Shown in pieces: positions 36,720-47,700 of a DNA stretch of 64,000 bases. The notes under the pieces are model-generated. The model was not told where the DNA came from. It worked only from the letters and a program-made list of their open reading frames with translations, and searched no databases. The position numbers and the translations under genes are program-made. Location of the stretch: assembly GCA_003260075.1 (NCBI GenBank), contig QLIY01000817.1, forward strand, positions 1 through 64,000, in the 5' to 3' direction. The DNA comes from Phallusia mammillata (lineage: Eukaryota; Chordata; Ascidiacea; Phlebobranchia; Ascidiidae). Numbering within the stretch: position 1 is the stretch's first letter; each line of letters starts with the position of its first letter.

Positions 36720-38340
36720 AAGTCTCCTTATCTATTTCTGAAGGGGACAAATAATGCTTTCGAACACTAGTGGTTGGTGCATTGAAAAGTGTTTCAGAAC
36801 ATTTTGTCAATGTTAGTTAAATTCATTAATTTTTGCACCCCTTTACCCCAAGTATTTGCCTGTAGGTTTGCAGGTCCTTTGGGTCATAAACACCATAATA
36901 ATGTGCTAAAAATTTAAACATTCATTTATAGGGTGTTTCTTGTTAGTAGTTTATAATTTTAGCCTGATCAGCCTAGTGATTACTTTTACAGTCCAAAATA
37001 TTTGTCAAAATGAGTTTGTGTCATTGTTGCACCTATGTTTGCCCGTGTTTTTAATACTATTTGGGTTTTCATGTACAACATAAATGTGGAAAGCAACAAA
37101 TGTTTTAAGTATGAAAAAAATCAATGTTTTAAATGTTTACACTTGAATCCGATGCATGTTTTCATTATTAAGTTTGTTCTTATTTACAAAGCTAAGGATG
37201 TAAAAAAGATGTGGACAAGAAGTTTTTAACCTTTAGAAATTAAATTTAGGGTTAAATTTAGAGAATACTCTTCCTGCATTTTGCCTGTTTGTCTTCTCTA
37301 TCATAAAAAATATATGCACGCTATTATTACCTTTGACACTTTGCATGTACATGTGTGTGGGAAACCATTCGTTTTTGTATGCAGTGCTGTGTAAATGTGA
37401 GGATCCAATTGGAATAAAGTGCTAAATGCATATCAGTTGTAATTATGGCAAATGATGCTAACCATTAAATAGAACATAGAATATATGAATTGCAAACATA
37501 TATAAACCTACATTTCTGGTGTAGAATTTAATTTGTTGTCTTGTGGCCATTTTATGCATTTAAATACTATTTGTTTTACCGTTGGAAGTGAGAGCCCTTG
37601 AAAGTCTGTATTTCCTGGAGCATGAGCTGGACCCGGAGTTCATTTTGCTTTTGTTTTGTTAAACAAGATAAAATATGACGCATGTTTGTGTTTTTTTTAC
37701 AAGATTTTGATCAGAAAGCTGTTTTGCGGTGTTGGCAATTTTACATCACAATTTTTTTTTTAATTTGTGACAATTACTTCTGAGAAAAAAACAAACAATT
37801 GTTTGTTACATTTTATCAGCAGTCAGAGACTGATGTAGTGCCTTTCATTATAGCAGTGGGGGTAAGGGGCGAAAATTCGATCCAGGGCATTCTTAACGGC
37901 GGACGGCTTCCATAAAAAAGTCACAGTTTTCCCTAAAACTTGCTTTATTGGTATGGACACAAAATGGCGTCCATCTAGCGCGTACCAATGGGTTGGACAA
38001 CTTGTGCTTTATTTAAACCTTGGCACCACTCAACGGTAAAATACATATCCGTTTCAGTCGGTACTCTTGAAAGCCACATGTTCGCATGGTACACTAATAA
38101 CGAGTTTGGTCGCATCAAGAAGAGTTGGTTGAATATTTTTAAGTAGCGTGACAAAAATGGGTTAGCAAGCGGACCTGTATTATTCGAACGCAAAAGCTTT
38201 AGTTCAGTACCTCTAAAAATGCGGTCCCTTGTCTGCCTGTTTTATTGAAAGCCTGTCAAATAATTTTTTATTTGATCTTTAAATTGGGAAGTTGGTGACT
38301 TCAATTTGGTTGGAGACTGTCACTCAAGTTTCTTCCTCAA
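36720..38340. other. Intergenic DNA between the eIF4G-like paralogues
   Basis: A fragment of the GAAGGGGACA repeat at about 36740, otherwise AT-rich sequence with no recognised frame or RNA. Confidence 0.4.
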
Positions 38341-38412
38341 AGAAAAACAAGCGACCGAGATAGGATTCGAACCCACAATCTTGTAAACACAAGACGCTTG
38401 CGCTAACCACTC
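38341..38412 (-). repeat. tRNA-like sequence (degenerate)
   Basis: On the minus strand: GCCGAGTGGTTAGCGC, an A-box of Leu/Ser type, then a TCTTG..CAAGA arm and a B-box GTGGGTTCGAATCC. The arm after the B-box would give acceptor CTCGGTC, but the 5' flank does not pair with it and the anticodon loop is irregular. I read it as a tRNA pseudogene or tRNA-derived repeat, not a working tRNA. Confidence 0.5.
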
Positions 38413-38924
38413 GGCAATGCAGCAAACAAACTACATAGTTTAGCGGTAAAGCCTTGAAGTACATTTCAGAACCGCAAGTAGGTTTTTGTTTTCTGTCTAA
38501 GTATTTACCACATTGCATTACTGACAGGAGAGGAATCAAAATTGTACAAATTCGCGAGACCATGACCAAATAGAAGTGAGACGAGAGTTTTGTTGTACGG
38601 TAATCCCCTCAACCGTAACAACAGTTTACACTCCATCATCAAAAGGCTGGTTGAATATGCCTCTTGCACCCTGTAATTGAGAAACATATGCCTTATACTG
38701 TGCTTACCGAATATCTGGTGATGAATGCTCGTGGGATTAAACCGAGTAGTTGCATAGTATGAATAACAAAAATGTTATTTAACAAATATGTTATGTTTAA
38801 TACCACTTGTTCTATTTTGCCTGGTAAATTTTTAATTTATAAAACAGAAAGTATAGCATTTGTTAGTGTGCTATGAGGACAAAAGGTGATGTACACCAAA
38901 AAATCCACAACATTTCCAGAGCAC

Positions 38925-41900
38925 ATGGAAAATGTTTCAGAGGTATGCTACTTTTTAACAAAGATTGTGGTTACTTGAAAGCAAAATAAAACAAGACATC
39001 ATAGTAAACACAATTCCGTGGGCAAACATTTTTGTAAAATTAAACTATAGTTGACAACAAATTGTTTTGTGACAACCCAGCTGAGTACAAACTACATTAA
39101 TAAGCATTGTGATGGATATATCAGAAGCAGAAAAATTATTTGCATTCATTATTTTGCAATTAAATGCCTCATACAATGTAAAATACATTGCACAATTTGC
39201 CCACCCTTGGTTTACAGTGATAGGAATTGCAAAATAACTTGTTGCATGTTTCATTTGCAGAAATATTCAACCAAAATTTACCAATGCATAAAATTTTCTT
39301 TTTCATACTGATAAAAAATACTGTTTAAAACTCAAACAATTCCAACCGTTAGCAGTACCTATAGAGTTGTTATCCACCAATTATGACCTTCACTTTTTTG
39401 TGGTCTTCACATTTAAACGTTACACAGCTATTTCCGGCTTCATGATTGTTTTAATGCTATTGTGCCACTATGTTTTCTTTCACCAAGCGATAAACTCAAC
39501 TTAAAGGAATGTTTGCAAATTTACTCGTTTTCATTTGCTAACTAAAGGGGATGGACAAAAGTATTGTTACAAATACCATTAATTTTAGGAATTACCAACC
39601 ACTGACACAGATGTCACAAATGACACTTTGGAAGAAAATATATGTGCATCGTCAAAAGTTGAAGAAGTTGCATTTGGAGCAGTGAGTATGATAAAACAAC
39701 TGAAAAATTTCAAGTTGTAGCTTTGTTTTACTTTTGTAAACTGTATGTTCAAACATGCTGGCATTTGTAAGGTAGATTGTTACCATGCTCACCTGTCAGG
39801 ACAAATCTTTGTCTAATACCCACCCACGGCATTTTGTTTAATTATAAAGGTTGGTAATGCCCTAATACAACACACCAAATCCAACTAACTGAAAGTAACA
39901 CTGTCTTTTTTTAAAAAAAAGCTAAATTTTAAGCAACTACAACATTAACTGTTTAAAAGACCAACTCATTTCAATGTGTAGTTGAATATTGCTATTTGCC
40001 CTAGGCGTGAAACAGTGCATGTTATATCATTTTTTAAAAACTTCAAAGGTTTTAAAAACAGTGTTCAACTTAAAATTAAGGCAACCTCCAAGGGAACGAT
40101 ATCTGGCCAACTGCAATCAATTGAGACTGAACAGGAGTTGAAGAGATCAGATAATCCCTGGAAACCAAGGAGTATGAATAAAAATGAATTTTCTAATGAG
40201 GATTTTGAAACTGATGTAAGTACTTGTACCCATCATACAAAAGCACGAAGTCTTTTAGTTCGTATTGCATCAAAGCATTAAGATAGTTGAAAATTAAACT
40301 CAGAAGCAGTTATGAAAGTTCCCTATGAAAACACAGTTGGTGTTCATTTACATTACAAGTGTTGTAAGATATGTAAGTCAAAGTCATGGTGAAAAGTCAA
40401 TTCTGAAATGCTTGACATGCATTTTGCAATACTGTCAACATTATTTTTTTCCCACAGTATGTTCTTCAGCAAGTTAGATCAATTCTAAATAAACTCACTG
40501 CTCAGAATTTTCAATCTTTGGTGGAAAAACTTGAAACACTTGAAATCAACACCGAGGTTAGACTGCGGGGTGTGGTTGATTTAATTTTTGAGAAGGTTAG
40601 TGTTGGTTGAGAAGGATCAATACATGTGCATGACAATTTTTTTTTAATTTTTAGGCAATTACTGAGCCCTTGTACAGTAAAGCCTATGCAAACCTTTGTC
40701 GAACTCAGTCACAATTCCAAATAGCCACGACTTCAAGTAGCAATCCAGGTTCAACTCTTGAATTTCGAAAAACATTGGTTACCAGATGTCAGCGGGAGTT
40801 TGAAAAAGATAGGGCAAATGATGAAGCTCTAAAAATGTTGCGAGAAAAACTAGCAAATGCAAGTGCCCAGGTACATTATTAACATGCTGAAAAACCTAGT
40901 ACTTTTTTCGACATTTTGTTTCCCAAATTTAAAGGCAGTTGCAATAAACTTTTGAACTTCTAGGTCCAACAATTTTGACAAACAATATCTTACACAATAT
41001 ATTTTGTCACTAGGAAAAAGGTGGGATAAAAAAAGACCTTTGGCTTGCTGAAATGAAGGAAAAGAAACGCATGTTGGGAAATATACGATTCATAGGAGAA
41101 TTGTTTAAACTTTCAATGCTGACTAGATCAGTTATCCACCTTTGTGTTATGGCTCTGTGCAGACGAAAAGATGAAGACTCACTGGAGTGTTTAGTTGTTT
41201 TAATAAAGACAGCTGGAAAATATTTTGACCATAAGGGAAAAGTAAGTCAATGAAATTTTACTTGTTTTTGTCTTGAAATCTGTGTGATACTTGACAAGAA
41301 AGGAAATTTATTTTTCTCGGTAACTACCAAATACAGTACGACAATAGACTAATATTTGTAAAGAACAATCTTTACTTGCTGCTGCATGTTGCTAAAGTTT
41401 CTATTTATCAGCAGTTCATTCCCTAGAGATGCTTGCACATTTGGTTTCTTATATGTGCTTGTATTTTGCATGCATTCAAATAAATATACAGTACCAATCT
41501 TTTTATTCTTTTAGCAAAGAATGGATCAATATTTTCAACACATTAGGAAAATTATCAATGAAAAAAAAACATCAAATCGAGTACGGTTCCTGCTTCAGGA
41601 TGTTATGGATCTAAGACTGGTTGTATTTATTAGTTGCTAGCATGTCTGATCAGCAACTGTCATGAAATTTTATTTATCTTTAGAATGATTGGGTGCCTAG
41701 CCAAAAAACATTACCCCACCCTCAAATATTGGAACGAATGCACATTAAAGCTAAACTGGAACAGTGCCAAAATGCTTCAACAAGTATAAAAACTTTCATT
41801 CAATCAAAATATGAAAATATAATTGAGGAATATATCAACACACCTCACATAAAAGTAAGTAGTACAGCTGGTGTCCTAATTTCTTAGGGCGTTCTGCATT

Positions 41901-42786
41901 TAATCCTTTCAGCTTCTATGCTAATATATATACTGTTTATATTGTAAAGACTAATAATGCAAAAATACTTTTCACTACACCTACAGAAAAGGAGCAAATA
42001 TTTTAATTGGCTGTGGCATAAAACAAAAAAATCTAAATTCATGTGTTTTCATTCATAGAAAGCAGAAAAGAGTTTAAAACAACTTAAAACTAAAACAACA
42101 CAACATACATTTGTGGAAGTGGCAATGCAAATGTCACTGGAACACAGTGAAATTTCACGAAAAAGTGTCTCAAATTTGTTGGTTTATCTTTTGACAAACA
42201 ACACAATTTCTGTAGATGAGTATTGCAAAGGGTAAAAAAAAAATTGAAAATATAATTAAATTAAACAACATGCATAGTTTTTGCTTTACAAACATCTTAA
42301 CATTGATGATTGTCTACAATACTGACATCGTTTTATGTATTTTAGGATTATTTCAGTAGTTACAGAAGCTATTGATTTGGAACTTGATACACCAAAAATA
42401 TGGCAGTACCTAGCTGAATTAATTGCTCCAGTATTGAATGCTGAAAGCACTGGGATTTCAATGTTATACATCTCACAATTATCATATCCTCTTCATGGGG
42501 AAGGAAAGACTAAAAATTTTGTGGAAGAAATCCTAAAACAACTTATGCTTTGCACGGTAAAAACATAAATGGCATATATACAACTGAATTTAGACCGATT
42601 TTAGGTTTACCAGTAATGCAAAAGATTCATGATTGTTTTAAACCCCTATCTGAATTCTTTCAGAATGGTTCAGATATAACCAAAGCATGGAGCACGTATC
42701 AAAATCATTGGATCCTGTTGGGAATGACAAACAAAGAACCACAAAAACTGACAAAACCCAAAGCTACAACATCTATCAAGACTTAG
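38925..42786 (+). CDS. Short eIF4G-like translation factor, copy 2 (MIF4G + MA3)
   Basis: Exons: 38925-38942 (candidate, six codons), 39589-39681, 40081-40215, 40458-40595, 40655-40870, 41014-41241, 41515-41619, 41684-41854, 42059-42231, 42346-42556, 42664-42786. Every intron phase matches copy 1. About 536 residues. MIF4G features are [43 protein letters not shown] and [13 protein letters not shown]3 ends at [12 protein letters not shown]. The PABP-type motif of copy 1 is eroded to [13 protein letters not shown], and no eIF4E-binding motif is visible. The protein ends at TAG about 25 residues beyond the point where copy 1 stops, still without a W2 domain. An AATAAA follows at about 42808. 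It arose by tandem duplication with copy 1. Start and second exon are the least certain parts. Confidence 0.9.
39425..39502 (+). repeat. SINE-like repeat, copy 4
   Basis: AGCTATTTCCGGCTTCATGA followed by an AT-rich middle and TTCACCAAGCGATAAACTCAA; a diverged copy of the unit at 17930, lying in the intron of eIF4G-like copy 2 between 38942 and 39589. Confidence 0.65.
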
Positions 42787-42809
42787 CTGTGTTCAATTGT
42801 TTTTTAAAT

Positions 42810-44770
42810 AAAAGCTTTACAAAAATCCTACAGAAAGGATTCACTAATAGTGGGGCACTTTAAGTAAATTTGTTTTGCAAAGATATTTTATGCTGATTTT
42901 TTGCGAAGTACTGTTTGTTTCATGAGTAAAAGCATGCATAATGCTTGCTTTCTAAGGTTTAGTAGTTGCCTTTTTTGCACATTTGTTTTTGTGGATGTAT
43001 TACTGTTGGAAATCTAAATTCATTGTGTGTTAAACTGCGAAAACGAAATCAGTTTTGTTCTTGCCAACAATTTTGCACTTAGAATCACTGTAGTTTTACA
43101 ACTTTTACAATGCAATTTGTATTTGTACGTAGTGCTTTTATTTATTTCATTACAAGTTTGACACAATACATATAAATGCTTTAGATATAAGATCTCGTAT
43201 TAGACTATAACTCGTTATGTGAGCAGTACTCATAAAACATATTGAAAATAAACATCTACATGTTACAACATGTATTGGTTTTAGCATCGTTATTGTTACT
43301 TAGAACTTGCAAGCAGGCTACTAGGAAATTACTAAGTAAAAAAGTAATTAGTTCAAGAATTTACCTGAAGGGATGAGGTATGTCTGTAGCTACAGCATGT
43401 ACCATCCTAATTCATTGTTTCAAATTGTTTACATTGTATAGCTATATGTTTGAATTGAACAGTATCAGATCCGACCAATAGGCAGCATGGTAATCAACAA
43501 TCACCATCTCCAACCATTGGCATCGGTTTAACATTTTTTATACTTAACTTTGTTGTGTTTTATTTATCTTTTATTGCCTTTTAATCCTGTGGTTTACAGG
43601 AACTAAAAATGCCAGTTGGTTGAATATATGTGTTGTAAATATATACATTCATTGACTGATTCAGTCTGAATATGTTTTCCATTCTTAGTTATTTGTGTTT
43701 GTTTTTTTACCAAGCAAAAAAAACTTCATACGCAGAACAAAACACAGTATAGACAAGTACCGAAGCTGACTAACATGTAAGGGATACAATTAAAACAAAT
43801 TATCACCATGGAGACTGTATGCTTCCAATCAAAAACCGTTACCTTAACTGATTGAAACTTCCAAATAGTGGGAGACAAAGAGTAGTTATGTTGATGTGAG
43901 TTGTTTGCTGATTGGAGGTAGTTTGTTCCAAGTACAGATACAGTTGAAGCTATTCTGTTTTTTTTAAACTAATTGTACAGATCTGTACTACACCAAAAAA
44001 GGATGGAGTTATTTCCACCTTAGTAAAACCAGCCCACAATTGCAATTACACCAAAGTTGAAAAAAGATACGATACTGAAATTTTCACACAATATTCTAAG
44101 CTTCTCAACCTTTTTCAGTGCACAAACTTTTGGAAAAAAAACATTTATCCTACAAACTTACATTTGCATATACGTAAAAGACAATTATCATTGTTTATAC
44201 TAATTGAAAATAAGCATTGTTCCAGAAGATCGAAAGGAAATGTTTCAAACAAACAACAAAGATATTTTCTCACACATTAAAGAAACACAGAAATACTCAA
44301 CAAAACTTCCAAGTCAGTTTTCCCGCATTTTTGGTCGTCGCGCAACAATGCAAAACATAAAAATCAAAGCAAAACTGTAATGACGATATGTTTTTTTACG
44401 ACAAAAAATATGCTTTAAAAACTGTTACACTTGAACAAACAAATTTAGGGCGGGTCAGCTCTGGGATTCGGGTTGGGATCCGGCTTCAGGCTGGTACGTT
44501 CGGCGTTCGGGTTTCAATTTCAGGCCGCTTTAAACATTAACCGACGGCAACAAACAGATGATTTCCTGTTTAATGCGACCGGGTTAAAATCGTGAGAAAG
44601 GTGTGAAATGTTAATGTGATATGAGAACGATGATAGTAATCGGATGTATATGACTTTTTTTCGTTTACCGCTATAGTTCACGTTTAAATCAAACACCTGC
44701 TGCTATTTGCAACAGAACCTGTGCGTGTTTAGAGGCTAAAGTGATATAAAATTGATTAACCGTTAATGGA
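42810..44770. other. Intergenic DNA, no gene seen
   Basis: AT-rich, no domain-bearing frame. A terminus-like CTTCTCAACCTTTTTCAGTG near 44100 has no visible partner. The GC-rich phrase at 44450-44530 (GGGTTCGGGATC-like text) belongs to the dispersed repeats seen at 11.4 and 49.9 kb. Confidence 0.4.
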
Positions 44771-44772
44771 AA

Positions 44773-47700
44773 ATGCACACCAGAGCGCTAGCAGATAATG
44801 TCTTGAAATCGCTTGGAGTTCTTGCAGTAATAGTTTCCATTGAATTGTTGATATTGTTTGCAACATTGACAAGGTAAGTGTTAAAAATCAGACCGAAAAT
44901 TTTATACAAACCCACTCAGTTTACCCCACCACAATTTGGTTTAAAACAATTTGGCAGCTGTAACTTCAAGTAGCCTATATTTGATTAAAACAGTGGTGGT
45001 TGTAGAAATGTGACAACATATGTTATGTACAAAAATGGAGCAAGTACAGAAGACAATGTGTTACACTTTTTAAAAAACGTATCTTTGATAACCACATTAC
45101 TTTTAGGTGCTAACATAGACGCTTTATATGTCAAATACGTGATTAGCGAAAACATGCAACAAATGTCTTCAATTAGCCTATTGACAAGTCACATAACCTT
45201 ACAAATTAAGTATTTAGGCTACGGGTCTTGGGCGCAATAAATGAAAATTCACACAGGCCTAATCCTAGGACTGTTTACAAACCTGTTATGTAGTACCGTA
45301 TTTATTTGAATTTAAGGCACGGCCTAAGTTTTTTTTTACCTTTCAGTTTATGCGACTTACAATTGACGGCGACTTCGAGTTGAATGTCATTTAGACCGCC
45401 TTGCTATACTGCAAATGGGTTTTATTGTTCGTTAAAATGTGTACATCACTTTTTCAGTGACTTGCGATGGAGAATAAGCAGAAAACATGGTGGTCTGTGT
45501 TTGAAAAAGGAAATTAGAAAAGCCCCATACGAAACAGGTAAATCAAGCATTCGCTACATGAGACATGTTTTATTCCACTTATCATGGACTGAAAGAAACA
45601 AAAAAATACTTTCGACATAATAGCACCAAACCACACCGAAAAAATCATACCGAAAACAGCTACATAACGTTGGCAAATATAGAGGGCACAACTGCTCGTT
45701 GAAGGTCATACGTACCTTAGCAACGCTGAGATGGAATAGTGCTATTAAGGGGTTCCCCCCCCCCCGGTCATACGTACCTTAGCAACGCTGAGATGGAATA
45801 GTGCTATTAAGGGAAGCTGAGATGGAATAGTGCTATTAAGGAAGTGTAACTTTGGAGCATTGTGGTAAACACGACTGGGGTGAACTTCGGGGGGACAAAT
45901 TGAAGATGGACTAATACGAGGCTAAGGCGACAAACAATCGTACGTGGTGGGGCAGTTAAATTTACGGAGAATAAGTTTTGACTGGCAGGAACTAGGCCGA
46001 ATGGTCCAGTGCGCCTATACCATATGGAGACATTTAAAATAACTGATCACAATTCGTTCCCGGGGGCGTCCCAGGTTCAAATCCTGCAAAAATAATTTTC
46101 GCCACAAAAGGCGTATTACCGAATCCAATCCGTAGTCCAAGTAACCCCATACGAAAAGGCATTGGTTATAAAAAATGAAGATTGCGGTGGTAACAGCTTT
46201 ACCGTGGCTGGCGCTCTACCAACTGAGCTACACAGGCTCAGTAGAAGTCCACCTAAATTCGAATCACAAGCACTGTATATGTCAGCTTCATATAGTAGGG
46301 AATCGCCAATTTGCAAGAAACGCTTCTGGGATGATCCAAGTTATGAATTTATGACAATCAGCTAGAAAAGCAAGGTGTAAAAAAGTGCACTTTAGTTGGC
46401 AGTTGTAACAAATTGAAGATCAATACATTAATTTTTTGTATTGTACTGAATCAATATCAAGCACGTATCTTTGCTTTTAATAGAACCTCAAACACCCGAA
46501 CTACTGTTTACTTTAAACAAGCATCTGGTTAATCTCCAACTTCAGCTGAAAAGGAAAAATTACACCAATGAATTTCAATCTAGAACGAAGTAAGTAGACA
46601 AAAGAATAACTCATTTTAAAAATAAGACTGTTTTTGCAAAGATGTAAAAGCATCGAGCCAATGAATGATAAGCTGCAGACAGTGCACATTGTTTCGACCT
46701 ATAAGGTCTCATCAGTGCAGCTAGCCAATACGGCTGATCTCTCGTCACCAGCTGCACTGATGAGACCCAGTCTGCAGAACATGGCAGTTCCCGACGAGAT
46801 CTCGTGCGTGCAGGACCTACATGTCCCGCGTGCGCGCGTGCACGACCCGTAAGTTCGCGTGCAAGACCAATTTCAGCAGGCGCAAAGCAAGTAAAAGAGG
46901 TCAAGACAGCCCAATTAAATGCCTTTGGTGCAAAATTTTCGCGTGCAAACCCCAAAACTTAGCGTGCAAAAATTTTTTTCAAAAAAAAAATCGCGCGTGC
47001 AGCTGCCACACTCTGCAGACTGGGATGAGACCATATAGGTCGAAACAGTGTGCGCTGTCTGCAGCTTAAGACTGTTTTTGTTTCCATGATTATAAATTTT
47101 AAGATAAGTAGAGTTATATTACAAATCCAAAACTTGAAACTCGGACATATTTGATCCCTAAATAAACAAGACTTTTACCGATTTAAAGTTTGGCTATGAA
47201 CATGGTCGACGACGTCATACAGTTACGGGAAAGTACCCGACGAAACATGGTGGATCAGCTCTCGGTAAAGATACAAAGTCGATTGTACGAGTTGCAGGTA
47301 GGGATAGACACAGTGGTGGGATTTAGCCGATTCGCACCGGTTCTGTAGAACCGACTCAAGAAATTTTATGAGATTAGCGAACCGGTTAGCATTACTGGTT
47401 ACTGTCATTGGACTTTTTGCAACCGGCTGAAAAATATGACTTTCGTAATAGAACCGACAGACAAAAAAGTTGAGTCCCACCACTGGATAAACACCGCCCC
47501 CCAAAAGCAAATCTTAGTGTCAACATAAAAACTTATATCTATTATTTTTTGTATAAACATATCCAACAAAACAAAAATATGTTTTTACAGTGACCACGGC
47601 TGCAGTTGTTAAAACATTGTAATAAAATTTGTTCAGGATACACATGAGAAATATGTTTGTTAAAAAATGTGGGTATGTTCCGAATTATCAAACCTACCAT

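Noticed and set aside
45010-45240. 76-codon frame inside the FUT8-like locus
   Set aside because: Lies between recognised exons, does not fit FUT8, and has no acceptor/donor phases joining its neighbours.
46515-46590. Possible FUT8 stem exon encoding a coiled-coil-like stretch (HLVNLQLQLKRK) before GTAAGT
   Set aside because: Frame is open and the donor is good, but the entry phase (0) does not match the phase-1 exit of the exon ending at 45537, so I left it out of the model.
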